From positions 1 through 54,781 of IMG/VR virus record IMGVR_UViG_3300027816_000127: a stretch of DNA of 54,781 bases; one strand, written 5' to 3'. Shown in pieces: positions 35,062-42,292 of this stretch; the stretch's first letter is position 1, and each line of letters starts with the position of its first letter. Position numbers and translations under genes: made by a program. This DNA is from a virus. The notes under the pieces were generated by a model. That model saw only the letters and a list, made by a program, of their open reading frames with translations. It searched no databases and was not told where the DNA came from.

Positions 35062-36018
35062 TTACACCTTCATTGACTTTCTTTTTTCTTTAGTCAACAG
35101 ATTTTCAGTGTCACGATGTTCTTTTCCGCAAATTACACACACATGTTTTTTATATTTAGCTCGGTTTGTATAATGGAAGCCAGCTTCTTTAAACTCGCTA
35201 GAACCGCAGCTACATCGAGAAATAAAGTCATTATTATACACATTAAAGTTAATTGTCTTGTCCCAAGGAGCGAGCTTTGTGTATAATTCTTCGAGACTAA
35301 GAACATCGTATTTATTATATTCTTCCATTTCTTTCCATGCTTCTAAATTTCCAACCATACACTCTTTCCACAGGCTGAATCCTTCAAACTTTTTATGCTT
35401 GGACTTTTTGTATTTAACACAAAGTTTATCAGTCATATACTCTAGCTTATTGCTTGTAAACCCGAATCGAGCTCTAGCAATTCTGGCTGTGTCAATGTGA
35501 CGAAAGCTACTTGGAGGTGGGAATCCGTGCTGAATAAAACGAGCATTTAGCTTTGGGATATCAAATTTAATGCCGTTTTGTGTAAGAACGATATCTGCTT
35601 CATCTAGTAAGTCCCAGATAACTCTTAAGATTTTAGAGTCATCTTCGATATTTTTTTCGTTACGCTGGTCCATATACATAACTTGATCTTCTGGGGAGCC
35701 AAGCCATTTTGCTGACCAGCTAAGGATATACCAATCGCTGTGTAATTGATTTAAAGCTACGTTATTCTCCCAAAGTGACCAGACATAGCCGAGCATTGGT
35801 GCTGTTTCAATGTCTAGTAGTAGAATCTTAGGACCAGTTACTGCGTTTGTTTCGCCTTCTTCTTTACGAGATTCCCGATAATACGCTTTTCTAAGGGCAT
35901 TTGCTGTCATTCCCTTGAAATTCTTGGCGATTTCATTCCAGGTATGACCTTCTAGCCTAAGTGCGAACAAAAGCTCTAACTGTTCTTTTGTTAGCTTATT
36001 TTTCTTAGTTTTTATCAT
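35062..36018 (-). CDS. DEDD-family 3'-5' exonuclease with HTH and zinc ribbon
   Basis: This 318-residue protein has three parts. The N-terminal 10-50 is an HTH-like segment (RLEGHTWNEIAKNFKG). The centre is an RNase H-like exonuclease: LLDIETA (D69, E71), NGIKFDIPKL (D153) and EYNKYDVLSLEEL (Y234, D238, DEDDy type). The C-terminus has a four-cysteine ribbon (SRCSCGS and HVCVICG). It should trim DNA or RNA 3' ends in phage replication or repair. It sits apart from the polymerase, which has its own exonuclease. Confidence 0.8.
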   Translation of the reverse strand: MIKTKKNKLTKEQLELLFALRLEGHTWNEIAKNFKGMTANALRKAYYRESRKEEGETNAVTGPKILLLDIETAPMLGYVWSLWENNVALNQLHSDWYILSWSAKWLGSPEDQVMYMDQRNEKNIEDDSKILRVIWDLLDEADIVLTQNGIKFDIPKLNARFIQHGFPPPSSFRHIDTARIARARFGFTSNKLEYMTDKLCVKYKKSKHKKFEGFSLWKECMVGNLEAWKEMEEYNKYDVLSLEELYTKLAPWDKTINFNVYNNDFISRCSCGSSEFKEAGFHYTNRAKYKKHVCVICGKEHRDTENLLTKEKRKSMKV

Positions 36019-36276
36019 TTAAGAATTCCTTATATTAAGCGTTACTAAAATTTCTTCTTTCTTTGCAATAACTTGTTGCACATCTTTAAACTCAGTGTAA
36101 AGTTCAGAGATGCGTCTTTTAACACTACTATACTTTTGGAACTTTGTCAAGTTATTTATTGCAGTTTTTAAACATTTCTCTAATTCTTTTAATGTTTTTA
36201 TTTCTTTAGAGAGTTCCTCTATTTTCTTTTTTGCGTTTCTTTCTTCTCTTTTTTGAGCAAGATCGATTACATTCAT
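36019..36276 (-). CDS. Coiled-coil hypothetical protein
   Basis: The start is set at 36276 because it overlaps the upstream stop by ATGA. The 85-residue protein is almost entirely a heptad-like charged coil (KKIEELSKEIKTLKELEKCL). Nothing else is recognised. The exonuclease follows with an AAGGA site in its last codons. Confidence 0.55.
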   Translation of the reverse strand: MNVIDLAQKREERNAKKKIEELSKEIKTLKELEKCLKTAINNLTKFQKYSSVKRRISELYTEFKDVQQVIAKKEEILVTLNIRNS

Positions 36277-36497
36277 TCTTTGTCCCACCCATCTTCAATG
36301 ATAATTGCACTGTCTGCTTGATTAACTACAAATCCATTCTGAAGAACAAATGTAGGAACAACGCTAATTTTCTTTGATGGTGGCTTAAATCCAGCGGACT
36401 CGATTGCATTTAGGATTAACTCTGGAAGTTGATCTCTTTCAAAGTCGGGATTATCTGTGATATTTTTAATGATTTGAATTGCTTCGCTTTTTTTCAT
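36273..36497 (-). CDS. MKxS...PP family microprotein, divergent member
   Basis: This 74-residue protein starts MKKSEAIQIIKNI and has ILNAIESAGFKPP near residues 28-40. This matches the family seen at 37529, 42721 and 42923 (MKRS... and GMLPP). The tail is different from the others. It is a common type of small phage early protein of unknown function. Both ends overlap neighbours by ATGA. Confidence 0.65.
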   Translation of the reverse strand: MKKSEAIQIIKNITDNPDFERDQLPELILNAIESAGFKPPSKKISVVPTFVLQNGFVVNQADSAIIIEDGWDKE

Positions 36498-36709
36498 TCT
36501 TTAACCCTTGTAACTTCAATTGCATTATATAGAACCTTTTCTTTGTTACCATATAGTACATGCTCACAATCTAAGCCAACGGCTTGATATGGTCCATTTA
36601 CAAAGTTATCGCAGTAGTAAGTTCCTTGTACTGTACGAACCAAATAATCCGATTTAACTTCTGGAGTTGTTGCACAGGAAATTAAAGATAATAAAATTAA
36701 ATACTTCAT
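36494..36709 (-). CDS. Small predicted lipoprotein
   Basis: The start at 36709 follows GGTGG. The 71-residue protein begins MKYLILLSLISC, a short signal with a lipobox-like LISC. Cleavage before the cysteine would leave an outer- or inner-membrane-attached mature protein with two more cysteines (YYCDNF and LDCEH). A role in surface exclusion or lysis is possible but not shown. Confidence 0.6.
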   Translation of the reverse strand: MKYLILLSLISCATTPEVKSDYLVRTVQGTYYCDNFVNGPYQAVGLDCEHVLYGNKEKVLYNAIEVTRVKE

Positions 36710-36710
36710 A

Positions 36711-36857
36711 TCACCACCCAAAATAAACTTTGGCTACATGTCCTAGTATTACAATCATAAAAGGAGCACCCATTGTAGCAACGAATCTTAGAAAGTCAAC
36801 TCTAAGCTTCCATTTTTCATAGGGTGTCATTTGTTCGAAATCTTGTTTGATACACAT
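36711..36857 (-). CDS. 48-residue membrane protein
   Basis: This ORF is found only when short frames are considered. It has a charged N-terminus (MCIKQDFEQMTPYEKWKL) and one hydrophobic helix (FVATMGAPFMIVILGHVAKV). It is the first coding sequence after the promoter/hairpin leader at 36897-36963 and ends just before the lipoprotein gene. GAGG lies 11 bases upstream. Confidence 0.5.
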   Translation of the reverse strand: MCIKQDFEQMTPYEKWKLRVDFLRFVATMGAPFMIVILGHVAKVYFGW

Positions 36858-36896
36858 AAAACATTTAGCCTCGATATCGGTTCAATAAATATTTAC

Positions 36897-36928
36897 ATAT
36901 CTCAAAGTCAATTGGTTTTTTGAGATAT
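36897..36928 (-). repeat. Perfect 10-bp inverted repeat at predicted mRNA 5' end
   Basis: ATATCTCAAA and TTTGAGATAT form a perfect 10-bp stem with a 12-base loop. The 5' arm begins where the transcript from the promoter at 36935-36963 should start. Similar promoter-hairpin pairs lie at 42.0 and 52.1 kb with different arm sequences. Confidence 0.6.
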
Positions 36929-36934
36929 ACACAT

Positions 36935-36963
36935 TCTTTAACATAATTTCGAAAGGATGTCAA
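36935..36963 (-). promoter_or_regulatory. Sigma70-type promoter with weak -10
   Basis: TTGACA (36963-36958) with a 17-base spacer leads to TAAAGA (36940-36935), a poor -10. Location between genes and the downstream hairpin support it. Confidence 0.4.
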
Positions 36964-36970
36964 GTATATA

Positions 36971-37168
36971 TTATTCATAAATCCCAATATTGTTTAAACT
37001 TCCATCTTCATTGAAGTAAAATTCAGCAACAAATCCGATATATCCACTGACTTTCCCATTATTATCACTTATTGTAATAATTTTTCTATCACCTTCTTCG
37101 GTGATTTTAGGTATATATCCTATTGAAACAAGCATTTCTGTTAAATTATCAAGATGTGTTTTATTCAT
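36971..37168 (-). CDS. Small conserved phage protein (GYIGF / GIYE type)
   Basis: This 65-residue protein has AGGAAG ahead of the ATG. It ends VSGYIGFVAEFYFNEDGSL and then NIGIYE, a pattern I know from many small early phage proteins. The N-terminal LTEMLVSIGYIPK is loosely like the GMLPP family ending. Function unknown. Confidence 0.65.
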   Translation of the reverse strand: MNKTHLDNLTEMLVSIGYIPKITEEGDRKIITISDNNGKVSGYIGFVAEFYFNEDGSLNNIGIYE

Positions 37169-37179
37169 ATTTTTTCTTC

Positions 37180-37528
37180 CTAAGTAAAAAGCGAGCCGCT
37201 ACCTCACAACTTCTACAGCTAACCCCCTACGTCGTCATGCAACTTCAAGGTCTATAAGGTATGTGACACACTTTGTAAGTTTAAGGTTATTCGCTGCGGT
37301 TACAAACTAACAAACTCCCGCCCCGCTATCCTACCTTGAGTCGGCGTAGGACACCCAACAGCAATAGCATATAGCTACCACCAAGTAAGAAGTCTCTCCT
37401 TCCTGTCACCAACTTGAGCTGATCAGTCTCTAAGGCTATTGGTCGCCCCATCCCTACTCGATCTTCACTTGCTAAACGTAAAGCCGAAGCCATACTAACT
37501 ACACAAGGAGTGGACCCTCGGGCTAGTC
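37180..37528 (-). ncRNA. Candidate structured RNA, about 350 nt
   Basis: This is the largest gap in the early arm, clearly richer in G+C than its surroundings, with no supported gene. Read on the - strand it contains several stems: TCCTAC/GTAGGA with an 11-base loop, TTTGTAA/TTACAAA, CAAGT/ACTTG enclosing AGGAAG/CTTCTT, and TAGC/GCTA. The AGGAAG/CTTCTT stem has one G-U pair that would be an A-C mismatch on the + strand, favouring a - strand RNA. It ends in AGCGGCTCGCTTTTT. A 55-residue frame crosses it without a ribosome site. No tRNA or known RNA class is recognised. Confidence 0.4.
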
Positions 37529-37729
37529 TTATTTTGATTTCTTCTCTTTACTCCAGCTAAGGTTATCCTTAGCTTTTCCACATTCCCAACAAAACTCACC
37601 TTTCTTTTGCGGAGGCAACATGCCAAGCTTTTCAAAAACTTCAAGCATTCTCTCAACTTGCTCCACGTTAACGCAAACTGTGTTTAAGTCGTGGTTTAAA
37701 GCTTTTTTAATCATAGTGCTACGTTTCAT
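37529..37729 (-). CDS. GMLPP family microprotein with CxxC tail
   Basis: This 66-residue protein starts MKRSTMIKKALNH and has MLEVFEKLGMLPP near residues 28-40. A FCWECGKAKDN tail with a CxxC pair may bind metal. It belongs to the paralogous family seen at 36273, 42721 and 42923. GGAAGAG precedes the ATG. Confidence 0.65.
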   Translation of the reverse strand: MKRSTMIKKALNHDLNTVCVNVEQVERMLEVFEKLGMLPPQKKGEFCWECGKAKDNLSWSKEKKSK

Positions 37730-37730
37730 A

Positions 37731-37916
37731 CTACTCTTCCAATTCTGGTAAATCTTTTGCTAATTCTTGCATATAACCAAACTCAATAAATCCTACCACA
37801 AATGTTCCGTTAATTATAAAAGCTGCTACATTTTCTGCAGGTACTTTTGATTTAATTTCTCTTCTACCGATATGTCTACCAGTTTCAGCATCTTTTATTA
37901 TAATATATTCTTTCAT
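37731..37916 (-). CDS. Small hypothetical protein
   Basis: This 61-residue protein has AAAGGATTAGT before the ATG and ATGA overlap with the upstream gene. It is a compact alpha/beta sequence (EYIIIKDAETGRHIGRREI) with a final acidic helix. No family recognised. Confidence 0.6.
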   Translation of the reverse strand: MKEYIIIKDAETGRHIGRREIKSKVPAENVAAFIINGTFVVGFIEFGYMQELAKDLPELEE

Positions 37917-38200
37917 ACTAATCCTTTTGTTCTAAGATATTTAAAATGCTCATTTCTAAATGCCTCCTGTTCTTCCGAAGAAAGAAATCCTACACAATAA
38001 ATTAAAGTAGGATACAGATATGGGGGTATTTCTTGAGGAGGTCTTTTACATTGAACAATCTCATACTCAGGAGTAAATCCCCCTCTATAATAATATTCCC
38101 CCTTAGCCACAACCATAGCGATATTATGAGTAGCATACGATCCTAAATCGTACCAATCCTTATCGATGATTCTTTTTTTGAAAAGAACCTTATGACTCAT
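37913..38200 (-). CDS. Hypothetical protein
   Basis: This 95-residue protein has AAGGAG before the ATG. It has a basic N-terminus (SHKVLFKKRIIDKDWYDLG), then an YYYRGGFTPEYEIVQC core and a helical end. It is probably cytoplasmic. No family recognised. Confidence 0.6.
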   Translation of the reverse strand: MSHKVLFKKRIIDKDWYDLGSYATHNIAMVVAKGEYYYRGGFTPEYEIVQCKRPPQEIPPYLYPTLIYCVGFLSSEEQEAFRNEHFKYLRTKGLV

Positions 38201-38340
38201 TCTTCTTCACTCCTTGCCATAGCTCCAGATACAAACCAACACACAGCAAGGAGAGGAATTGTATACCAACCAAAACATAAGGTGAGTGCTGCAATTGCTC
38301 CAATAAATAATGGAAGTGTCATAATAAACTCTTCGCTCAT
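38197..38340 (-). CDS. 47-residue two-helix membrane protein
   Basis: AGGAGG lies just before the ATG and the stop overlaps the next start by ATGA. Two hydrophobic stretches (IMTLPLFIGAIAALTLCF and YTIPLLAVCWFVSGAM) and a charged C-terminus (ARSEEE) make a small hairpin membrane protein. Function unknown. Confidence 0.6.
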   Translation of the reverse strand: MSEEFIMTLPLFIGAIAALTLCFGWYTIPLLAVCWFVSGAMARSEEE

Positions 38341-38347
38341 AACCCTC

Positions 38348-38473
38348 CTAATTATCCAGAACAATGCCAGTTACTGGTCCAATTATAACTATTCCAATAA
38401 CCGCTGCGGGAGAAAATATACAGGCAACTCCCCAAGAAATCCACATTACACTTACCGCCGTGTATTTATTCAT
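38348..38473 (-). CDS. 41-residue membrane protein
   Basis: The start overlaps the upstream stop by ATGA. The protein is hydrophobic nearly throughout (VSVMWISWGVACIF and AAVIGIVIIGPVTGIVL). It and the following gene (38197-38340) form a pair of tiny membrane proteins. Confidence 0.55.
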   Translation of the reverse strand: MNKYTAVSVMWISWGVACIFSPAAVIGIVIIGPVTGIVLDN

Positions 38474-38634
38474 AACCATCCTATGTGTACAAGTTCACTA
38501 GCCGCCATAACTCTCATTCGCTTACGCCTAGTCTGCAAGTATAATATCATGGTTTTTGCCTGCATGTCAAGCTCGTAGCATCCAGTGAATAGAAGTAGCT
38601 CGTTGTTCTTTGGGCAGTAGAGTATTTCGGTCAT
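38470..38634 (-). CDS. 54-residue hypothetical protein
   Basis: The start overlaps the upstream gene by ATGA and the stop overlaps the next by ATGA. The sequence reads MTEILYCPKNNELLLFTG near the N-terminus and ends in a basic helix and ASELVHIGWL. Its middle encodes a TTGACA-18-TATTAT promoter. Confidence 0.55.
   Translation of the reverse strand: MTEILYCPKNNELLLFTGCYELDMQAKTMILYLQTRRKRMRVMAASELVHIGWL
38541..38570 (-). promoter_or_regulatory. Sigma70-type promoter with extended -10
   Basis: TTGACA (38570-38565), 18-base spacer, then TGATATTAT with TATTAT at 38546-38541 and a TG extension. It lies inside a small gene and would drive the membrane-protein cluster downstream. Confidence 0.5.
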
Positions 38635-38849
38635 TTTTTAAGAACCTTTAAAAACTCTTTAGCTTGCTGTTTAACCGTTCCCTCAACTAATTTAGGAGGA
38701 TTGTTTTGTGTAAAAAATTCAAGAAACGCAATCGTCTCATCAAGGCTAGTGTCACATTCTTGAATTAGAATGGAAACTTCTTTATGATCCATAAGTTCTG
38801 GATTAAAAAGACCTCCAGCTTGTAAATAATTTTTTATCTTACTCTTCAT
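38631..38849 (-). CDS. Small conserved phage protein (FNPELM type)
   Basis: This 72-residue protein contains AGGLFNPELMDHKEVSILI, a pattern shared by many small phage proteins of unknown function. A helical C-terminus (QQAKEFLKVLKK) follows. AGGAGTGAGAA precedes the ATG. Confidence 0.65.
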   Translation of the reverse strand: MKSKIKNYLQAGGLFNPELMDHKEVSILIQECDTSLDETIAFLEFFTQNNPPKLVEGTVKQQAKEFLKVLKK

Positions 38850-38856
38850 TTCTCAC

Positions 38857-38994
38857 TCCTATTAAAAAGGATTTAAAGGCTGGTCTATGCTCGCTCTCAA
38901 CCATTTACCCAAGCCTCTGTTAGCCGCTTGGCACCTACCGTTTATCTAGAATTAGCTCGCAACCAAAAGGCTGCAAGCCAAACGGCTCCTAGAA
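38857..38994 (-). ncRNA. Candidate structured RNA between polymerase and early small genes
   Basis: This 138-base stretch has no clear gene. On the - strand GGCTTGCAGCC and GGTTGCGAGCT pair over 11 positions with a TTTT loop (38954-38979). Three of the pairs are G-U, which exist only in a - strand RNA. An outer stem (GCCGTTT/AAACGGT) encloses it. CCAAGC/GCTTGG with an 11-base loop follows. An 18-residue hydrophobic frame (MILGAVWLAAFWLRANSR) that overlaps the polymerase stop by ATGA is the main competing reading. Confidence 0.4.
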
Positions 38995-41178
38995 TCATCC
39001 TACATTATACTGAGACATATTGTCAAGCGAATTTTTAAGAATAGCGTATTTTTTCTTTAGGCTATAGTTAGTGAAAAGATCATCAACTGGTAGGATTGTT
39101 TCAAAGGTTTGACTGGTCATATACAGTTTTTTAAGCAGAGTTGCTTTATCGTGGTCATTATTGTAATTTTCGACTAGGGAAAGCGATCCATCTTCTTTGT
39201 AATATAGATAGATTTTATCTCCCTCAACATAGTTAGAACCAGCTAGAGCATCTCTGACTTTAGCTTCGTTAGTTCTTTCGTTCTTAAGAATCTTGTCTGT
39301 AATTGTCTTCTTATGTGACCATCGAATAATGTCCTTGACATTCATAATTTCAAGAATATACTCATTGTAAAGATCGATGCATTTATCATGGATTACAGAG
39401 GTTTCTTTGTTATTCAAGATAATGTCAATTACACGCTGAATGAACTCCTTAAGAGCTGGTTCTTTTTGGGTAGCTTTAATTGCAGACCCCTTATACTTAA
39501 GTTTTTTACCATCCCAAAGGATATAGTTTTTAGCTTTAACTACGATAAAAGTAGGATAAAATCCATCATCTTCCCAAGAAATTTTGTCAGGAGTTAAGGC
39601 ATTAATTCCATCAATAATGAAGTTCTTTTCATCTTCTGACATATCTTCTTGATCCGCCCGACATACAGAAACAGAGTCAGTATCACAGTTAACTAATGTA
39701 TAATTATTTTCTGCAGACCACTCAATCGCTCCAGTTAAAATTTCACGACCTTTCGCAGTAATAAATGCTGCTTTAGATGGAGAGTTAAATAGAAGTCCGG
39801 CAGTTCCTAGAAATCCATAGCAAGAGTTAATGAAGATTTTTTCAGCTGCTTGCATATCGTCGTAATATTTGTCTGTCTTTGCTAGCTTTTTGTGCTCCAA
39901 ACGACGGGCAGTAAAAGTCGAAACGAGGGTTTTAAAGTATTCTCTTGGGTCTTTATCTTTGTCAAAGACTTCATACTGAATCATGATAGAAGGGTAAAGA
40001 GATGCAACGTCGAGCTTGAAAACGTTACGGTAGATTCCCGGATTTCCAATAGAGATAGCACCCTCGTATTCTTCAGCTTCGCTTGCTTTTGGTAGGCTGT
40101 GTCTATCCTGTAAATAAGCTCGCATCATGATGGTATTGATCTGACCACCAGTGGCAGATTCAAACATCATCTGGAAGGGTTTAGCAACGCTCTGAGTCAT
40201 ATAAAAGAATGGTGCGATCATTAGGTCATAAAGAGCCAGCGCATCGTCGGCATCGTCTTTACAATATTCTTTAATTACTTCCCAATGATCTGCTTTTTCG
40301 TAATTGAAGCGGATTTGACTTGCATCATAGAAAACTCGTCCTGGCTTTTCTAGTCCCTCTTGTGCGATGATTTTCTTAAGTCCGTATGATTCATACTTAC
40401 GACCAACATCATATCGGTAAGAAAGAAACATTGTGTCAATGATTTCTCTTCCCCAAATATGACATTTATGGTAATGAAGGTCTTTTGTCCCGTCTACTCT
40501 AAATTTTGACTCGTATTCTTCAATTTCAATTGGGTTGTCGTTTCTCCCCAATGTAAGATTCCTTCCATACAATGTAGCGCAGTGGTTAAGGTAAGGTATG
40601 TCAAACCCAAAGATATTGTGACCGATAATAATAGAAGGATCGACTTCTTGAACCCACTTACACCATGCTTCAATCATATCTCCATTGTTTTCATATTCGT
40701 CGTATGCGAATAGCTTTTTCTGAACCCCATCTACTGAACGAAATGTGTTTGAAATTAAAAGAACTTTTGACTCACTGTCATGAGAAAGCCCGACAGTTTC
40801 AATATCAAAAGAAAGAACAGAAACTTCATTGGCTTTTAATCCTTTGAAGTATGTATAGCCATCTTTTACCATCAATGCTTCTTTTGCATTTTTGATTGAA
40901 AAGATATCTCTTGCGTAGTTTTTCTTTCTGTAATCTAGGAATTCATCTCGATTAGTGAATTGCTTGCCCCACTTGTAATAAAGATCGCCATCTAATCTAT
41001 TAAAAGATTTGTCGAGATTATACGGTGCAAGAACCCAAAACTTATTTGGGACAATCTTTACATCTTTTAATCCATCTGGGAATTCACGAAATAGATAAGC
41101 TTTTTCATTTTCAACCTCAATTGATACAATGTATTCAACATCTGATTTTCCATAAATCAATCGAGCCTCTTTATTCAT
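38995..41178 (-). CDS. DNA polymerase, family B
   Basis: This 727-residue protein has all main motifs. Exonuclease: FDIET (D125, E127), GHNIFGFDIPYL (N188, D193) and EYCKDD (Y305, D309). Polymerase: KLDVASLYPS (D390, motif A), KIFINSCYG (447-455, motif B) and NCDTDS (499-502, motif C). It is the phage replicative polymerase with proofreading. The ATG has GGAGATAGT upstream and overlaps the stop of an HNH gene by ATGA. Length is short for T4-type enzymes but complete. Family B in a podovirus-like genome is less common than family A. Confidence 0.95.
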   Translation of the reverse strand: MNKEARLIYGKSDVEYIVSIEVENEKAYLFREFPDGLKDVKIVPNKFWVLAPYNLDKSFNRLDGDLYYKWGKQFTNRDEFLDYRKKNYARDIFSIKNAKEALMVKDGYTYFKGLKANEVSVLSFDIETVGLSHDSESKVLLISNTFRSVDGVQKKLFAYDEYENNGDMIEAWCKWVQEVDPSIIIGHNIFGFDIPYLNHCATLYGRNLTLGRNDNPIEIEEYESKFRVDGTKDLHYHKCHIWGREIIDTMFLSYRYDVGRKYESYGLKKIIAQEGLEKPGRVFYDASQIRFNYEKADHWEVIKEYCKDDADDALALYDLMIAPFFYMTQSVAKPFQMMFESATGGQINTIMMRAYLQDRHSLPKASEAEEYEGAISIGNPGIYRNVFKLDVASLYPSIMIQYEVFDKDKDPREYFKTLVSTFTARRLEHKKLAKTDKYYDDMQAAEKIFINSCYGFLGTAGLLFNSPSKAAFITAKGREILTGAIEWSAENNYTLVNCDTDSVSVCRADQEDMSEDEKNFIIDGINALTPDKISWEDDGFYPTFIVVKAKNYILWDGKKLKYKGSAIKATQKEPALKEFIQRVIDIILNNKETSVIHDKCIDLYNEYILEIMNVKDIIRWSHKKTITDKILKNERTNEAKVRDALAGSNYVEGDKIYLYYKEDGSLSLVENYNNDHDKATLLKKLYMTSQTFETILPVDDLFTNYSLKKKYAILKNSLDNMSQYNVG

Positions 41179-41759
41179 ACTATCTCCAAAATTAAATTAT
41201 TACTTTTTTTTAAATTTTCATTTTCTGTAATAATTCTAAGGTTCCAGGGAACATGCAATCCACATACATTTTTTCCTTGTAGTGGTATTATATGATCAAC
41301 ATTATGTCTTGTTCCGGTGGATATTGTCAAGTGTTTACTTTCTTTATATAAAAGTTCAATTTCTTTAAGTTGTTCTAATGAAAGCCATTTAGGAGTTGCG
41401 TTTAATTTTATTCCTCTTCTCTTATTGACTTTTGCTGTCAATTTCCACGGATATTTTTTAGCATAATTTTTGTTATTATTTTTAACCTTTTCTGGATATT
41501 TTTTAGCCCATTTTTCAAAAACATACTTAGATTTTTCTGGATTTCTTTTTCTCCATTTCCTAGAATATTCAGCATACTTTTCTTTATTTTTAATCTTGTA
41601 TTCTTTTTGTTTGTTTTTTATTTTATCCTTATTTTCATCCCTGTACTTTTTTTTGCATTTTTTACAATCACAAGCATAACCGGATTTTTGGTTTTTATCT
41701 TTATGAAAAAAAGTAATGTCTAATAATAACTTACACTTACTACAATATTTTTGGTTCAT
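41175..41759 (-). CDS. HNH homing endonuclease
   Basis: This 194-residue protein starts with a zinc-type segment (KYCSKCKLLL and CDCKKCKKKYRD). A long run of Lys/Asn-rich repeats (YRKWRKRNPEKSK-like) follows. It ends in an HNH core: HNVDHIIPLQGKNVCGLHVP and NLRIITENENLKKSN. Base composition is even more AT-rich than its neighbours, as often seen in recent insertions. It lies between a small early gene and the polymerase gene, and its target may be the polymerase region. Confidence 0.9.
   Translation of the reverse strand: MNQKYCSKCKLLLDITFFHKDKNQKSGYACDCKKCKKKYRDENKDKIKNKQKEYKIKNKEKYAEYSRKWRKRNPEKSKYVFEKWAKKYPEKVKNNNKNYAKKYPWKLTAKVNKRRGIKLNATPKWLSLEQLKEIELLYKESKHLTISTGTRHNVDHIIPLQGKNVCGLHVPWNLRIITENENLKKSNNLILEIV
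41301..41330 (-). promoter_or_regulatory. Possible promoter for the polymerase gene
   Basis: TTGACA (41330-41325), 18-base spacer and CATAAT (41306-41301) lie inside the HNH gene, about 120 bases upstream of the polymerase start. One -10 mismatch. Confidence 0.4.
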
Positions 41760-41780
41760 AAATTAGCTTATCATACTTCA

Positions 41781-41969
41781 TTAATGTTTCCCCTCAATTT
41801 CAGCTTGTAGAGCTTGCATTGCTAGACCAAACCAATTGTCATCACCATCATTGATAGTAATTTCAAAGTCGCCATTGATCTGAAACTTTTCCTGCATTTC
41901 TTGTGGTGTGTAGAATTCGCCTTTATACTCAATAAGGCGATTCATGTCTTTAAATTTAATAACTTTCAT
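41781..41969 (-). CDS. Small hypothetical protein
   Basis: This 62-residue protein (GEFYTPQEMQEKFQINGDFE core, acidic) is the first gene after the promoter/hairpin at 41979-42045. AAGGA lies directly after the hairpin. No family recognised. Confidence 0.6.
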   Translation of the reverse strand: MKVIKFKDMNRLIEYKGEFYTPQEMQEKFQINGDFEITINDGDDNWFGLAMQALQAEIEGKH

Positions 41970-41978
41970 AATATCCTT

Positions 41979-42013
41979 TTATTGGACTGGATTAAACGTT
42001 CAGCGTCCAATAA
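41979..42013 (-). repeat. Perfect 9-bp inverted repeat at predicted mRNA 5' end
   Basis: TTATTGGAC (42013-42005) and GTCCAATAA (41987-41979) form a 9-bp stem with a 17-base loop. The 5' arm starts 4 bases after the -10 box, and AAGGA of the gene at 41969 follows the 3' arm directly. Confidence 0.65.
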
Positions 42014-42016
42014 GAA

Positions 42017-42045
42017 ATAGTAGCATGTATTTTGGAGTTTGTCAA
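42017..42045 (-). promoter_or_regulatory. Sigma70-type promoter
   Basis: TTGACA (42045-42040), 17-base spacer and TACTAT (42022-42017). It lies in a gene-free gap and reads into the 9-bp hairpin and the gene at 41781-41969. Confidence 0.65.
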
Positions 42046-42093
42046 GATTAAATAATATATCAAAAGTGATATTCTACTTTTGTATAGAGTATA

Positions 42094-42240
42094 TTATTTA
42101 TCTTTATATTTAGGTTTTTTGCTGCCGTGCTTTTTATATTTCTTATTACATCCCTTATGTGGAGGACATATTGCGCAATGAATTCCGCTTTTTAGCTTAT
42201 GTTTGATTTTTAGGACTCGGCTATTTGTTTCTTCTTTCAT
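42094..42240 (-). CDS. 48-residue CPPH zinc-type microprotein
   Basis: This ORF fills part of a gap. It has CAICPPHKGCNKKYKKHG and then KKPKYKDK. The CxxCPPHxGxN...KPxyKd pattern is one I recognise in many small phage proteins. Two or three cysteines plus histidine could bind zinc. There is no good ribosome site close to the ATG, which lowers confidence. Confidence 0.55.
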   Translation of the reverse strand: MKEETNSRVLKIKHKLKSGIHCAICPPHKGCNKKYKKHGSKKPKYKDK

Positions 42241-42292
42241 AGAAAATGACTAGCAGCCACCTCACAACTGGGTATGTGACACCTCGGGGGGA
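42241..42292 (-). repeat. Shortened relative of the 37.2-37.5 kb non-coding element
   Basis: On the - strand this gap reads CCCGAGGTGTCACATACC, then AGTTGTGAGGTGGCTGC. The 37 kb element begins AGCCCGAGGGTCCAC and ends GTGTCACATACC ... AAGTTGTGAGGTAGCGGCT. The gap looks like the two ends of that element joined with the middle missing. TCACA/TGTGA can form a small hairpin here. Confidence 0.45.

Noticed and set aside
36121-36150. TTGACA inside the coiled-coil gene (36019-36276)
   Set aside because: The -10 at proper spacing matches only three positions; the better hexamer is 12 bases away.
37320-37500. A 55-codon - strand frame (MASALRLASEDRVGMGRP...) inside the non-coding block
   Set aside because: No ribosome site, codon use unlike the phage genes, no coupling to neighbours, and the visible RNA stems explain the region better.
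39001-39026. TTGACA and TATAAT at the end of the polymerase gene on the - strand
   Set aside because: The boxes are only 11 bases apart, and the 17-base position holds GTAGGA, so this is not a usable sigma70 promoter.
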